DNA of 64,000 nucleotides. Source: JAVJSD01 sp040219575. GTDB taxonomy: Bacteria > Planctomycetota > Planctomycetia > Pirellulales > Pirellulaceae. Where the stretch lies: positions 1 to 64,000 of the forward strand of contig JAVJSD010000145.1 in NCBI GenBank assembly GCA_040219575.1, in the 5' to 3' direction. Of this stretch, positions 18,121 through 27,066 are shown piece by piece. Every line of letters begins with the position of its first letter. Positions within the stretch are counted from its first letter, which is position 1. The translations under genes were made by a program, and so were the position numbers. A model generated the notes under the pieces. The model was not told where the DNA came from. It saw nothing but the letters and a program-made list of their open reading frames with translations, and did no database searches.

Positions 18121-18603
18121 TCATTGGGCGAGCGATGTGCGTGCGTTGCGGAACACGATCTCCGAACCTAGACTGAACTCCTCACCCCCGGGTGCGTAGG
18201 TTTCAGTGAAGTGCGAATAGGGAATTTCGACGCGCAGTTTGAACAGCTCCAAACTGTTCTCGTCCGCGTCGAGATCGAATGGTTCATCGCTGTCGGCGCT
18301 CACAATGTTGACGTTGATGTCGTCAGCGTTGTAGCCCTGCGCGGCGAGGAAGTTCTTCACGTCTTGCTCGATCTTGTCGTTCGTCGACTGGCCTTCCTGC
18401 ACCACGCCTTCGCGGTCCATGGCCGCCAGTCGCGCGCCCTCGCGCGCCGCCGTCGCCAGAATGTTCTGCGTTTCAAACAGCCGGCCGGCCTCGATCACCC
18501 CCAGCACCATGGTCAACAGGACGGGCGCGATGATGGCGAACTCGACGGTTACCGCGCCTCGGCGGTTCAATCGGCGGCGAAGGCTGCTGTAGCGACGACT
18601 CAT
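18121..18603 (-). CDS. TadE-like pilus-assembly protein
   Basis: A 160-residue minor pseudopilin-type protein. RRGAVTVEFAIIAPVLL gives the TadE signature, with the processing-site Glu and one span at about 16-38, followed by GRLFETQNILATAAREGARLA. In Flp/Tad systems such proteins are cleaved by a prepilin peptidase and support pilus assembly. It is the middle gene of three on the minus strand. The other Tad genes (ATPase, secretin, CpaE) are not in the window. Confidence 0.87.
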   Translation of the reverse strand: MSRRYSSLRRRLNRRGAVTVEFAIIAPVLLTMVLGVIEAGRLFETQNILATAAREGARLAAMDREGVVQEGQSTNDKIEQDVKNFLAAQGYNADDINVNIVSADSDEPFDLDADENSLELFKLRVEIPYSHFTETYAPGGEEFSLGSEIVFRNARTSLAQ

Positions 18604-18655
18604 GGCCTGACTCCGAATTACACAGGGAACGTGAACGCGTTTCGTGGGAGGGACT

Positions 18656-19135
18656 CTACTCGTGCCGCATGATGGTCTGTCCGGTCAGCGTGATGTCGCC
18701 CATCCAGGGCAGCGTCAGGATGGCCACGTCGTTGTAGTTCACCGAACCGCGAACCAGGAACAACTGCAACGGCTCGGCGTCGCTCAGATTGATGTCCGAC
18801 ATCGAATCGTAGTCGTCCGACGTCTCCGGCAGCGTGCCGTCGGGATCATCAAAGACGTCCGCGTTCTTGACCAACACGGTCACCAGGTCGGGGTCCATCA
18901 CCGCCCCCATCTTGGCCTGCAGGACCGCCACGGCGTCTTCGGTCGACACGCCGTCGGTGGCGCCGTATCGCGCCGCCGCGCGGCACGAACTCTTGAGCAT
19001 GTTCGAAACCATCTGAATGTGGCAGAGCTCGAACAATGCGAACACGAAGATCAGAAACACCGGCAGAACGAATGCCGCTTCGACGGTCGTCGTTCCGCCG
19101 CGTCGACGCCGGCGAGGTCTTACTGGGGGCGACAT
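18656..19135 (-). CDS. TadE-like pilus-assembly protein
   Basis: A 159-residue TadE-like protein. Arginine-rich residues precede RRGGTTTVEAAFVLPVFLIFVFAL, the TadE signature with one membrane span, followed by a small extracellular domain. The ATG at MSPPVRPRRR is chosen because it gives the usual short basic leader; the frame is open upstream with no similarity. It heads the TadE-TadE-TadG group. Confidence 0.83.
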   Translation of the reverse strand: MSPPVRPRRRRRGGTTTVEAAFVLPVFLIFVFALFELCHIQMVSNMLKSSCRAAARYGATDGVSTEDAVAVLQAKMGAVMDPDLVTVLVKNADVFDDPDGTLPETSDDYDSMSDINLSDAEPLQLFLVRGSVNYNDVAILTLPWMGDITLTGQTIMRHE

Positions 19136-19458
19136 GATGCTGTTTCCCGATACCATCGATGATTGGGACGCTCTGCAGCGTTTGCGAGTGTTTGATGTAC
19201 GCCCGAAAGGGCTGTTTCGAAAGCTTGCGACTGCGCCGCGCATCCGTGCAGGGCGTGGCGGTGGGAGATGAGGGACCCGCCATCATCAAACATAGGATGG
19301 ATTCTGCCGGGAGGTCGGATGACGCGGGAAGATTTTCGCAAATCCCGCCGAGTGGCCTTTGAGCGACATCTCGAAATCGCGCCGCAAGGCGCATGCGACG
19401 ACGAGGTTTACGTCATAATCGGACCGGAGCCTGTCGCCGAAACACCTCACAAACGCCC
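19136..19458. other. divergent intergenic region
   Basis: Separates the TadE group (minus strand) from the DUF434-type gene (plus). A CATAAT at 19414-19419, about 40 bases before the plus-strand start, could be a -10 box; the -35 region is weak. No gene or repeat is recognised. Confidence 0.4.
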
Positions 19459-20259
19459 ATGCCGGATCGACGTTCTCAACGCGGCCCTCACCCCAGCGAT
19501 CCGCGTTTGTTCGCGCCCGATCAGTTGCCGGCGCTGCGCGCCGCGGTCGCGGATTTCAATTGGCTGCTGTCCCGCGGATACGCCGAGAAGTCGGCGCTGG
19601 AACTGGTCGGAAATCGATATCACCTGACGGCGCGGCAGCGGACGGCGGTCATGCGCTGCGCGTGCGCCCAGGCGGACGGCGAACGGCGCCGGGCGAAGCA
19701 GGTCGCCGTAGCGCAACTAGCCGGACAAGTCATCGAGTTGGACGGCCTGAACGTGCTGGTGACCGTCGAGGCGGCGCTGGCCGGAGCGGTGATTCTCCAC
19801 GGCGGCGACGGCGCCTATCGCGATCTGTGCAGCGTGCACGGGACCTACCGTCGCGTGCAGCAGACGGTCGCCGCCATGATGCACATCGGCGAGATCCTGG
19901 CCGAGCACCGCCCCACGCTGTGCCGTTGGCGCCTCGACCGCCCGGTCTCCAACAGCGGCCGCCTGAAGACGACGCTTCTGGAGACGGCCGACCGCCGCGG
20001 CTGGAACTGGGAGGCCGATCTCGTCGCCGATCCCGACTACGAACTGGCCCGCTCGCCGCATATTGTGGCCTCGTCGGACCGTGTGGTTCTCGATCGCTGC
20101 GGCAGGTGGTTTAATCTGGCGCGGGAAGTCGTCGATCGCCGCGCGCCCGGCGCCTGGATCGTCGCGCTGACCGGCGGGCCGATCACGCCTCCAACCACCC
20201 AACCCGCAACAGCGTCTTCCTCCCCTCCACCAGCACCGCCGTCCTCTCCCGAACCTTGA
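19459..20259 (+). CDS. DUF434-type protein
   Basis: A 266-residue protein matching the DUF434 pattern. The N-terminal segment has LRAAVADFNWLLSRGYAEKS then LVGNRYHL and RQRTAVMRC, as in that family. A second conserved part has DGLNVLVTVEAALAG and a GSxLK-like core near the middle (SNSGRLK). The C-terminus is a short Pro/Ser/Thr-rich tail. The molecular role of this family is not established; an early idea of a nucleic-acid or nuclease function has not been shown. It is 16 bases from the following isomerase, so co-transcription is possible. The chosen ATG (MPDRRSQ) follows an Arg-rich upstream frame that looks non-coding. Confidence 0.72.
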   Translation: MPDRRSQRGPHPSDPRLFAPDQLPALRAAVADFNWLLSRGYAEKSALELVGNRYHLTARQRTAVMRCACAQADGERRRAKQVAVAQLAGQVIELDGLNVLVTVEAALAGAVILHGGDGAYRDLCSVHGTYRRVQQTVAAMMHIGEILAEHRPTLCRWRLDRPVSNSGRLKTTLLETADRRGWNWEADLVADPDYELARSPHIVASSDRVVLDRCGRWFNLAREVVDRRAPGAWIVALTGGPITPPTTQPATASSSPPPAPPSSPEP

Positions 20260-20275
20260 AAGAAAGGGTGCCGCC

Positions 20276-21085
20276 GTGGCGTTCACCTACTGCCTCAACA
20301 CCAGCACCATCAAACCGCAGTCGTTGCTCGATAAGATTCGCCTCGTGGCCGAGGCCGGCTACGCGGGAATCGAGCTGTGGATCAACGACCTGTACGAACA
20401 TGTCGGCCGGGGAGGCGAGATTCGCGACGTGGAGAAGGCGCTCTCCGACCAGGGGCTGATCGTCCCCTGTTCGATCGCCGTGCGGCAATGGGGCGAGGCC
20501 AGTGAGGCGGAATATCCCCTGATGCTCGACGAGGTCCGCCGGCGGATGGAGCTCGCCGCCCGCATCGGCGCCCCCTACATCGTGGCCACCCCGCCCCGTG
20601 AGACCTGCGAGTTGGCGCAATTGACCGCCCGCTATCGCGATTTGCTGCGAATCGGCCGGGAATCGGGCGTCAAACCAACGTTCGAGTACATCAGCTTCTT
20701 CGGTTCGGCGAACCGTCTCGATCAGGCCTGGCAGGTGGTCCGCGACTCGGGCGACGAAGACGCCACGCTGATCCTCGACGCCTTTCACAACTGGAACAGC
20801 CACTCGTCGCTCGACGACTTGCGGCAGGTGCCCGTCGAACGGATCAGCCACTACCACTTCGACGACGCGGCGGCGGGCATTCCCGCCGGACAACAAAAAG
20901 ACCCCGATCGCGTGATGCCCGGCGACGGGGTGATGGACCTGCGGGCCGAGGTGCGTCTGCTCCGCGAGAAGGGCTATCGCGGCACGGTGAGTCTGGAGCT
21001 GTTCAATCCCGGCCTGTGGGACCGCGATCCGGCCGAGGTGCTGCGCGTGGGCCTCGAGCGGATGCGCGAGTACTTCGGCGAGTAG
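20276..21085 (+). CDS. sugar phosphate isomerase/epimerase (xylose isomerase-like TIM barrel)
   Basis: A 269-residue AP-endonuclease-2-type TIM barrel of the sugar isomerase/epimerase group. The expected metal ligands are visible: Glu137 (FEYISFFG), Asp168 (LILDAFHNW), His192 or His194 (SHYHFDD) and Glu241 (SLELFNPG). Typical relatives isomerise keto-sugars or act on inositol-type substrates. The GTG start follows a GAAAGAAAGGG purine stretch that could serve as a ribosome-binding site. It lies next to a DUF434-type gene and upstream of a TPR gene of opposite strand. The exact substrate is unknown. Confidence 0.82.
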   Translation: MAFTYCLNTSTIKPQSLLDKIRLVAEAGYAGIELWINDLYEHVGRGGEIRDVEKALSDQGLIVPCSIAVRQWGEASEAEYPLMLDEVRRRMELAARIGAPYIVATPPRETCELAQLTARYRDLLRIGRESGVKPTFEYISFFGSANRLDQAWQVVRDSGDEDATLILDAFHNWNSHSSLDDLRQVPVERISHYHFDDAAAGIPAGQQKDPDRVMPGDGVMDLRAEVRLLREKGYRGTVSLELFNPGLWDRDPAEVLRVGLERMREYFGE

Positions 21086-21114
21086 CCGCCACGTACTTCG
21101 GTCACGCAACGTGG

Positions 21115-21291
21115 CCGATGCCGCCAGCATCGGGGATCGCATCTGGGTGCCATGCTCTCACCGCGGAGCGGGGTGAGCATGTCGACATGGGGTAGCCGCG
21201 TCCAGCATGCTCACTCGCCTTCGGCGTGAGAGTATGGCACCCATGAATGACGGTTTCGCTTTCCTCCGCAGCCGATGCCGCCAGCATCGGC
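21115..21291. repeat. cluster of inverted repeats, including palindrome family D
   Basis: Two copies of the ccgatgc-cgcca-gcatcgg palindrome (21115-21133 and 21271-21291) flank a nested inverted repeat with outer arms 21144-21161 and 21226-21243 (17 of 18 paired) and inner arms gtgagcatg at 21173-21181 and catgctcac at 21205-21213. The cluster lies between convergent genes, so it may also end transcription. Confidence 0.65.
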
Positions 21292-21307
21292 CGGCGAAGC
21301 GAACTCG

Positions 21308-22711
21308 TTACTTGCCGTTGCTGGCGGTGGCGGCGGCCTCTTCCTTCAGCTGCGTCAGCAGGGCCTCGGCGTCGCCGCGGCCGGGAAACGAATTATTCTG
21401 AGCCAGAGCCCGTTGGAGAAGCACCGCGGCGGCCTGTTTCTGGCCGAGATCGGCGTAGATGCGGGCGGCGTGGAAGGCGCTCTCGGCGCTGACCGAACCG
21501 GCCTCCAGAATCGCCTGCAGCCGCCGCACCGCCGGATCGTCGTGTCCCAGCTTGTGCAGCACCCAGGTCAGCGTGACGGCCGCTTCGCGTCCCGCCTGGC
21601 TGTTGGCGTCGCCGTTGATCTGGGCGTTCAGATGGGCGTAGCCGAGGGCTCGGATTTGCTCCTTGTGCACGTCGCTTTCGATCAACAGCTGAGCCAGTTG
21701 GTTGATCGCCCCCACGTTGTTCGGCGATAAGGCGAGCGCCGCCTCGAAAGCTTTGATCGCTGCCGCATCGTCCCCTTCATGCCGCGCGACCAATCCCTGC
21801 AGCAGGTTGGCGGGCAAGGAATTCGGCTCGATTTTCAACGCCGCGGCGACGTTGGTCTTGGCCATCGCCAGATCGCCCGTGTCGAGCGCCCAGCGGGCGG
21901 CCGCCAGACGCGTCTCAAGTTCGTTTTCCCCGAGCTTGGCGGCCGAGGCCATCCACTTGGCGGCCGCGTCGTGCTCGTCGGCTTGCTCGAGCATCAGGGC
22001 CATGTTCACCTCGGCGCGCGCCACCTTGGCGTCGAGCTCGTGGGCCTTGGTGAAGCTGGCGGTGGCGTCGTCGTACTTCTTCTGACGGAACAACGCCTGA
22101 CCAAGCCGCAAATGCGCCCGAGCGTTCTTTTCGTCGGCGGCGATCCAGGCCTGAAGCTGCTTGCTCGCCTCGGCCCAGTCCTTCCGCGCCTCGGCGATGG
22201 TGGCCAGACCGGCGTAGGCGTTGCTCATCATGCTGGCCTTGCGAAGCGGATTGGCGTCGTAGGCCTGGCAGAGCGCCAAGCCCTTGGCGAACATGGTGGT
22301 CGCTTCGGTGAGCCGGCCCTCACGCAGCGCCAGGTCGCCGATGATGATGAACGTTTCCGGATCCTCCGGCAGGTCGACGGCCGTCTTCTCCAGCAGCGCT
22401 CGCGTCGCCGGCAGTTGGCCCGCCGAGAACATCAACTGGGCCAGCATCACGTCCGCCGGAGCGAGGTGCGGGTTCTTCTTGCGAGCGGTTTCCAGCAGGC
22501 GTCGGGCCTCATCGGCCTTGCCGCGACGGAACGACTCGACGGCCTTCTCCACGTCCTGGTACTGGGGGCCGAAGTCTTTCACGGCCGGGGCCACGAGTTG
22601 GGCCGCGGACAACTGGGCGTGAGCCGGGGAAGCGGTTAGCAGCACCGTCGCCGCGACCAGCAGCGTCGCTGTCGGCAAGAGGAAAACCGGCACGAAGGGG
22701 GAACGCTGCAT
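21308..22711 (-). CDS. secreted TPR-repeat protein
   Basis: A 467-residue protein with a signal peptide (hydrophobic core then SPAHA-QL, about 33 residues) and a run of tetratricopeptide repeats covering most of the chain, as in LPEDPETFIIIGDLALREG, NARAHLRLGQALFRQ and SPNNVGAINQLAQLL. TPRs make protein-binding scaffolds; this one should act in the periplasm or outer membrane. AGGAG lies about 8 bases before the chosen ATG. It stands alone, and its partner is unknown. Confidence 0.85.
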   Translation of the reverse strand: MQRSPFVPVFLLPTATLLVAATVLLTASPAHAQLSAAQLVAPAVKDFGPQYQDVEKAVESFRRGKADEARRLLETARKKNPHLAPADVMLAQLMFSAGQLPATRALLEKTAVDLPEDPETFIIIGDLALREGRLTEATTMFAKGLALCQAYDANPLRKASMMSNAYAGLATIAEARKDWAEASKQLQAWIAADEKNARAHLRLGQALFRQKKYDDATASFTKAHELDAKVARAEVNMALMLEQADEHDAAAKWMASAAKLGENELETRLAAARWALDTGDLAMAKTNVAAALKIEPNSLPANLLQGLVARHEGDDAAAIKAFEAALALSPNNVGAINQLAQLLIESDVHKEQIRALGYAHLNAQINGDANSQAGREAAVTLTWVLHKLGHDDPAVRRLQAILEAGSVSAESAFHAARIYADLGQKQAAAVLLQRALAQNNSFPGRGDAEALLTQLKEEAAATASNGK

Positions 22712-23068
22712 GGAATCAATCTCCTGAAAACGAGACGCTTGGAATTCGGCTTTTCGACGAGAAGAGACAGCACCTACGTCCATCGTAGTTGGCGATAGAC
22801 GGCTTCCAATGCAGATGAAAACCCAATCCGAGAGATTCCCCAAGGTAACGATGTTTCGGCGCGACCTTAACGATTTTTCCGGGAGTCGGCCGGAACAACC
22901 ACAGGGCCGCTTCGCAACAGCGAGTCGGGGGAGCGACGCCGCGCAGGCGGAGGAAGCCGGTGATTGAGGATTGCCGGAACAGCGCGGGGCTCGCTCCGGC
23001 CTACCGCTCTTAACGATGCCAACGGGAACGATTCCAACGGGAGCAGGCGGGCAAACCCGCCCCCGTCG
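22712..23068. other. intergenic, with a short hairpin
   Basis: About 360 bases without a recognised gene, upstream of the TPR gene and 3' of the rhomboid gene. A six-base-pair hairpin with a 4-base loop (23046-23061) ends 8 bases past the rhomboid stop and could weakly terminate it. Two short direct repeats of aacgggaacg type lie beside it. Confidence 0.4.
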
Positions 23069-23971
23069 TCAGCGGTGCTTTTGCTTCATGCGGCGGCTGT
23101 AGTCCTCCAACAAGCGGCGTTCCCGCGCCGTGAGGCTCGCCTCCCCCTCGCGATGCACCTTGTCGAGCAATCGATCGGCCTCTTCGTCCATCTTCTGGTA
23201 CTGATTCTCCGGATCGGGCGTGTGGACACGCAAATTCGGCGCACCGGGCCGCACCCGCTTCCACGTCTGGCCCAAGCGATGCAGCAATCCCGCCGGCATC
23301 ATCCACCCCAGATTCCAGTGGAAATAGAAATACGCCGCCCCGAACAGCAACCCCACCAAGTGCACATCGTGGGCCGTGCCGTCGCCGCCGCTGGCCATCG
23401 ATTGCAGTCCGAAGAAAAGAGCCACCATGTAGATGATCCCCACCACCCAGGCTTTCACCGGGATGACGAACATCAGCAGCATTTGCCGGTTGGGGAAGTT
23501 GCAAATAAACAACGTGCCAATGGCGAACACGGCTCCCGAGGCGCCGATCAACCCGCCCCACGGCGGCGCGACGAAGAAATACATCCGCGCCGCCCAGAGC
23601 ACGCTCCCCAACACCACGACAACCAGGTAGATCCGCAGGAATTCCCACCGGCCGTAGCGGCGTTCCACGTCCGTGCCGAACACCCACAAGCCGAACATGT
23701 TGAACAGGATATGCCGAAAATCGAGCGACGAGTGGGCGAAGCCGTTGGTGATGAATTGCCACCACATCCAGGGCTCGACGAGCGTGTTCGGCGTAACCGC
23801 CATGTAGTGGGTCATCACGTTGTCGCCGTATCCCAACTCCGTCAGCAACATGTTGGCGAAATAGGCGGCGGCGTTGACAATGATCAACGTGATCAGCATC
23901 GACCGTGGGGCTGTCAGATGGAGCCCGGTCGGCTGCTCGTCGCGGTAATATTCTCGGTCGTAAAGTCCCAT
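23069..23971 (-). CDS. rhomboid family intramembrane serine protease
   Basis: A 300-residue rhomboid with about six membrane spans. The catalytic Ser145 lies in GASG and His204 in H-L-V-G-L-L-F-G of the last core span. The upstream HILFNMFGLW segment supplies the usual His and Asn near residues 87-91. It cleaves membrane-spanning substrates within the bilayer. The C-terminal soluble tail (about 240-300) carries charged heptad-like residues (KMDEEADRLLDK and RERRLLEDYSRRMKQ), as in many planctomycete rhomboids. The ATG at MGLYDREYYR was chosen over a longer upstream frame of no similarity. Substrates are not known. Confidence 0.9.
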   Translation of the reverse strand: MGLYDREYYRDEQPTGLHLTAPRSMLITLIIVNAAAYFANMLLTELGYGDNVMTHYMAVTPNTLVEPWMWWQFITNGFAHSSLDFRHILFNMFGLWVFGTDVERRYGRWEFLRIYLVVVVLGSVLWAARMYFFVAPPWGGLIGASGAVFAIGTLFICNFPNRQMLLMFVIPVKAWVVGIIYMVALFFGLQSMASGGDGTAHDVHLVGLLFGAAYFYFHWNLGWMMPAGLLHRLGQTWKRVRPGAPNLRVHTPDPENQYQKMDEEADRLLDKVHREGEASLTARERRLLEDYSRRMKQKHR

Positions 23972-24164
23972 GGACGGCCAGGGCCAAAGGGGAGGGGGTG
24001 AGATGGTTGCGGAGCGGGGAGGAAATCCTGCTCCCATCTTACGGCGCAGGGGAATGCCAGGGGAGGCCGATTGGCCGAACGAGGGGCCGGCGGGAGCGGA
24101 AACGCGAGGATCGCAAGAATCACCGGCAACGGAACGCGGCGGAGTTCCGAGGAGTTGGCTCGAT

Positions 24165-24202
24165 TCGGAAGTCTTGGCGACGTCTTGGCGACTTCCGCTA
24201 CG
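24165..24202. repeat. degenerate copy of palindrome family C
   Basis: tcggaagtcttggcgac is directly followed by gtcttggcgacttccgctacg, sharing a tandem gtcttggcgac. The right half matches the elements at 47393-47452 and 57353-57417, so this looks like a rearranged or partial copy between the rhomboid gene and the coiled-coil gene. Confidence 0.5.
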
Positions 24203-24217
24203 TGCTGGAGATATGGC

Positions 24218-26014
24218 CTATTCGCCACCTCCGCCGCTGGTGCTGACCATCGCCGCCCGCTTTTGGACCTCGTCGGCCAGTTGCCGCTGCAGGCTCAGCA
24301 GCGTGGCCACCTTCTCATTGATCCCCTGATACAGGCTCCGCAGGTTGTTCATCTGCGCGGCCCGGGCGGCCTCCAATTCTTTCCGTTCTTCGGCGATGGT
24401 CTGCAGATCGGTCTGGAAATTGGCCTCGTCGGATTCGAGCTTTCCCTTCTGCTCGCGGCGAACGTCGACCTGTCCCTGCGCCAGCCGAGTCGAATCGGCG
24501 ACTTGCGTGGTGGCCGCGGTGATGTCGGCGGCCCGTTCGCTGAGCAGGTTGTCGCGACGTTGGTATTCGTGGAACAGGTACTCGTAATCGCGCAGCGGCC
24601 GGACGTAGAACTGATCGTCGAGCTTCTCCGCGGTCCCGTCGCCGACGAGTTGTTCGGCGGTGTCCAGATCGTAAATTGCGATGTCGTCCAGGGCCGTCGG
24701 GCCCAAATTCGGATCGGAGAATCGCTTGGCGATGTCGTACACGTTGGTGTAGCGCGTCGGGCTGCCCTGCCGCAGGCGCGAGGGTTTGGCCATACCCAAG
24801 CTGTCGTACAGCTGTCCTTTCGGGTCCTCATCGGCCGGCAGGGGGTCGCCGGTGGCGTCGACCTGCACCTCGTGGACCTTCTTGGCGTCGTCCAGGACGA
24901 ATTTGATCTTCTGGTAGACATTGTCTTCGACGGCGAAATCGGCATCGGCGGCGGCAATGTCGGCGACCGGACGCCCGTCGAACAGGTATCGCTGTAGGTA
25001 ATGTTGATGAATCTTGTTGATCAGATCGTTGTACTGCGCGTCGGTCATTTCGGGGTCGGGAGGAAACGCCGCGCGGGGCAGCAGGCGCTTCAGCAAGGCG
25101 GGGCTGGGCATAATGCCGGCGAGTTGCTCGCTGCTGAGCGGTTGACCGAACAACGGCAACGCCTTGGCGCGGAGCGCCTCGAGCGCGTCTTTGGCGTTCT
25201 TCAGTTTCTGCTGCGCGGCCGCCACGCCGGCGTTCTCTTCGCCGAGCGCCTTCTTGCGGTTGGCCTCGGCCAATTCCTGCTCCGCCGCCAGGACCGCTTC
25301 CTTGGCGGATTCAACAGGGTTGGCGGCATCGGGATCGACAAACGCATAGTGGTTGTCGCGCGGCAGGCGCGCGTACAGGGCCCACGTGCTGCCGTCCTGG
25401 GTGCTCGCCAGGCTCTGCTGGTAGGCGTCGAGTTTCAGGGTGGGAGTCAGCGTCGCGCTAGTGTCGGTGGCCGCGGTGACAACGAATTCGCCGATGTACT
25501 GCTGCGGAATCTTCCCGTCGGGACTGTCCGCTTCCTTGAACGCATGCACGATCATCGGCGGACTGAGACCATTCGGCGCAGGCGGCAAGGCCGTGCCGTC
25601 GTCGGCCGCCACGGGCGCGTCGCTGGCCGCGACGGTGGTCACGGTCACGTTGCCGGCGAAATTGCCCGGCGTGCATTCGCGGAGAATCTGCCCCTGGTCG
25701 TACGTCGTCCGCCACAATTGCTGCGGCAACACCAGTTGTGAATCGTCGGCGGTGGCCAACGTGTCGAGCTTGCCGACCTCCAACTCCCGCTTGATCTTCT
25801 GTTGCTCTTCCAGCGTGGCCCGCATCTCCTTGACCTTCGCTTTCCAGGCGTCGTTGGTCCGTAGCGAGATGGTGGCGAACACCAGGAAGGCGATCGAGGC
25901 GCCGTACACCAGAAACATGGCGAAGATGTGCATGATCTTCCACGTCTTCGAGCTCAAGAACAGCACGACGAGGAAGAAGATCGAAATCAGGATCACGCCG
26001 ATCAGTAAGATCAT
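24218..26014 (-). CDS. membrane-anchored coiled-coil protein, unknown function
   Basis: I do not recognise this 598-residue protein. It begins with two membrane spans (about 3-22 and 29-50) and a charged heptad-rich region (about 58-85). Then comes a beta-rich middle segment, a second coiled coil (about 240-295, AEQELAEANRKK), a mostly alpha-helical acidic domain, and a long C-terminal coiled coil (about 490-585). Coiled coils around two spans suggest an envelope or inner-membrane scaffold or tether. It lies upstream of the rhomboid gene on the same strand. The ATG gives a sharp N-terminal span; an upstream frame extension is not similar to anything I know. Confidence 0.7.
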   Translation of the reverse strand: MILLIGVILISIFFLVVLFLSSKTWKIMHIFAMFLVYGASIAFLVFATISLRTNDAWKAKVKEMRATLEEQQKIKRELEVGKLDTLATADDSQLVLPQQLWRTTYDQGQILRECTPGNFAGNVTVTTVAASDAPVAADDGTALPPAPNGLSPPMIVHAFKEADSPDGKIPQQYIGEFVVTAATDTSATLTPTLKLDAYQQSLASTQDGSTWALYARLPRDNHYAFVDPDAANPVESAKEAVLAAEQELAEANRKKALGEENAGVAAAQQKLKNAKDALEALRAKALPLFGQPLSSEQLAGIMPSPALLKRLLPRAAFPPDPEMTDAQYNDLINKIHQHYLQRYLFDGRPVADIAAADADFAVEDNVYQKIKFVLDDAKKVHEVQVDATGDPLPADEDPKGQLYDSLGMAKPSRLRQGSPTRYTNVYDIAKRFSDPNLGPTALDDIAIYDLDTAEQLVGDGTAEKLDDQFYVRPLRDYEYLFHEYQRRDNLLSERAADITAATTQVADSTRLAQGQVDVRREQKGKLESDEANFQTDLQTIAEERKELEAARAAQMNNLRSLYQGINEKVATLLSLQRQLADEVQKRAAMVSTSGGGGE

Positions 26015-26463
26015 GCCTTGGTCCTTGGGGACAGTTCTCGCCAGAGCGGCACGGGAGGCGACCGCCGAGAGAGTTCGCGTTTCCGACAGACGTTCCGCCC
26101 GACACCTGGCGACGAGCGGGGACAAAGCGAGCGCCGACATTCCACCGACGCCGCGCCGTCTATCGATAATAAGCAGCCCGATTTCACGCGTCAAGGAAAC
26201 GGTTGCGCCGTAAACGCCTAGCCACCATGGGGTTGGAGGGGACACCCCCGGCGCCTCGGGCGTCCGGCCGGCATAATCGTTCAAGTTCGAACGATTTATT
26301 CCCGAAATCATTCATTGCCGAAGGTTTGCGTCGGCCGCGCCGCGATTTGCGCGCTCGACGCCGTGCGCCCTTGTACTTGTACGCAATCAGGCCCTCGGCG
26401 CCCGACGGACGAGGACGTCCGTCGTAGTGTGATCAAGGTCCGTTTTCAGGCCAGGGAGGGTCC
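26015..26463. other. divergent intergenic region
   Basis: About 450 bases between the coiled-coil gene (minus) and the MarR-type gene (plus), with a copy of palindrome family B near its right end. It should hold the promoters of both genes, but no convincing -35/-10 pair is seen. No gene is recognised. Confidence 0.4.
26403..26425. repeat. palindrome family B
   Basis: cgacggacgaggacgtccgtcgt; the same near-palindrome as at 13672-13737. It lies about 40 bases before the MarR-type gene, so it overlaps the region where an operator or promoter is expected. Confidence 0.6.
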
Positions 26464-27066
26464 ATGGCAGTCCGTCACCAGGGCGCAACGTCCGCACCGC
26501 CGAGCGACCACGCTCCTCGCTTGTTCGCCTCGGACGACGCGGACAACCGCCTTTCCCCCCCTGCTAGGCTAGTGCAACTCGCCCGGGCGACTTCGCTCGC
26601 CGAACGTGGACTGCGACGGGCCCTGCAACGGCACACCAGCGGTTTGGGACTTAACGACGCGGAATTGCTCGTGCTGTGGTCGGCGGCGCGAGGTCGAAGC
26701 GAAGGCGTGGCGCAGCACCAGTTGGTGGCGGAAATCGGGCTGTCCGCGGCGCAGGTGAGCAACCTGCTCGACGGCTTGAGGCGGAGCGGATACGTCCAAT
26801 CGCGGCGCGCGGAAAACGACCGGCGGCGGCAACTCTGGCGACTCGAACCGCCGGGCGAGCAACTGCTGTCCGATGCTCTCGCGGAGATCGGCCGTCTGGC
26901 CGAGGCCGTGATCGACGGCCTCTCGGTCGAAGACCAGGCCGCGCTCGAGAAACTGCTGCACCAAGTGCGAATCGCCGCCGATAGATCGCGCGAATCGGCG
27001 TCGGCCGACGCTGCACGAGAAAATTCGGTTTCCGATGATGGTCGCACGAATCGGGAGGCCGCCTGA
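26464..27066 (+). CDS. MarR family transcriptional regulator
   Basis: A 200-residue winged-helix protein with the MarR layout. A helix precedes the DNA-binding unit, in which helices around LSAAQVSNLLDGLRRSGYVQSRR and the beta wing ENDRRRQLWRLEPPG are clear. MarR proteins are dimers that usually repress efflux or stress genes and respond to small ligands. The stop overlaps the start of the TolC-like gene (ATGA), so the efflux protein and its regulator are coupled. N- and C-terminal extensions of about 30 residues each are low complexity. The ligand is unknown. Confidence 0.85.
   Translation: MAVRHQGATSAPPSDHAPRLFASDDADNRLSPPARLVQLARATSLAERGLRRALQRHTSGLGLNDAELLVLWSAARGRSEGVAQHQLVAEIGLSAAQVSNLLDGLRRSGYVQSRRAENDRRRQLWRLEPPGEQLLSDALAEIGRLAEAVIDGLSVEDQAALEKLLHQVRIAADRSRESASADAARENSVSDDGRTNREAA

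Noticed and set aside
18056..18124. Longer N-terminus for the TadG-like protein
   Set aside because: An ATG overlaps the TadE stop (ATGA) and is possible, but the later ATG has a GGAG at good spacing and starts the standard TadG leader.
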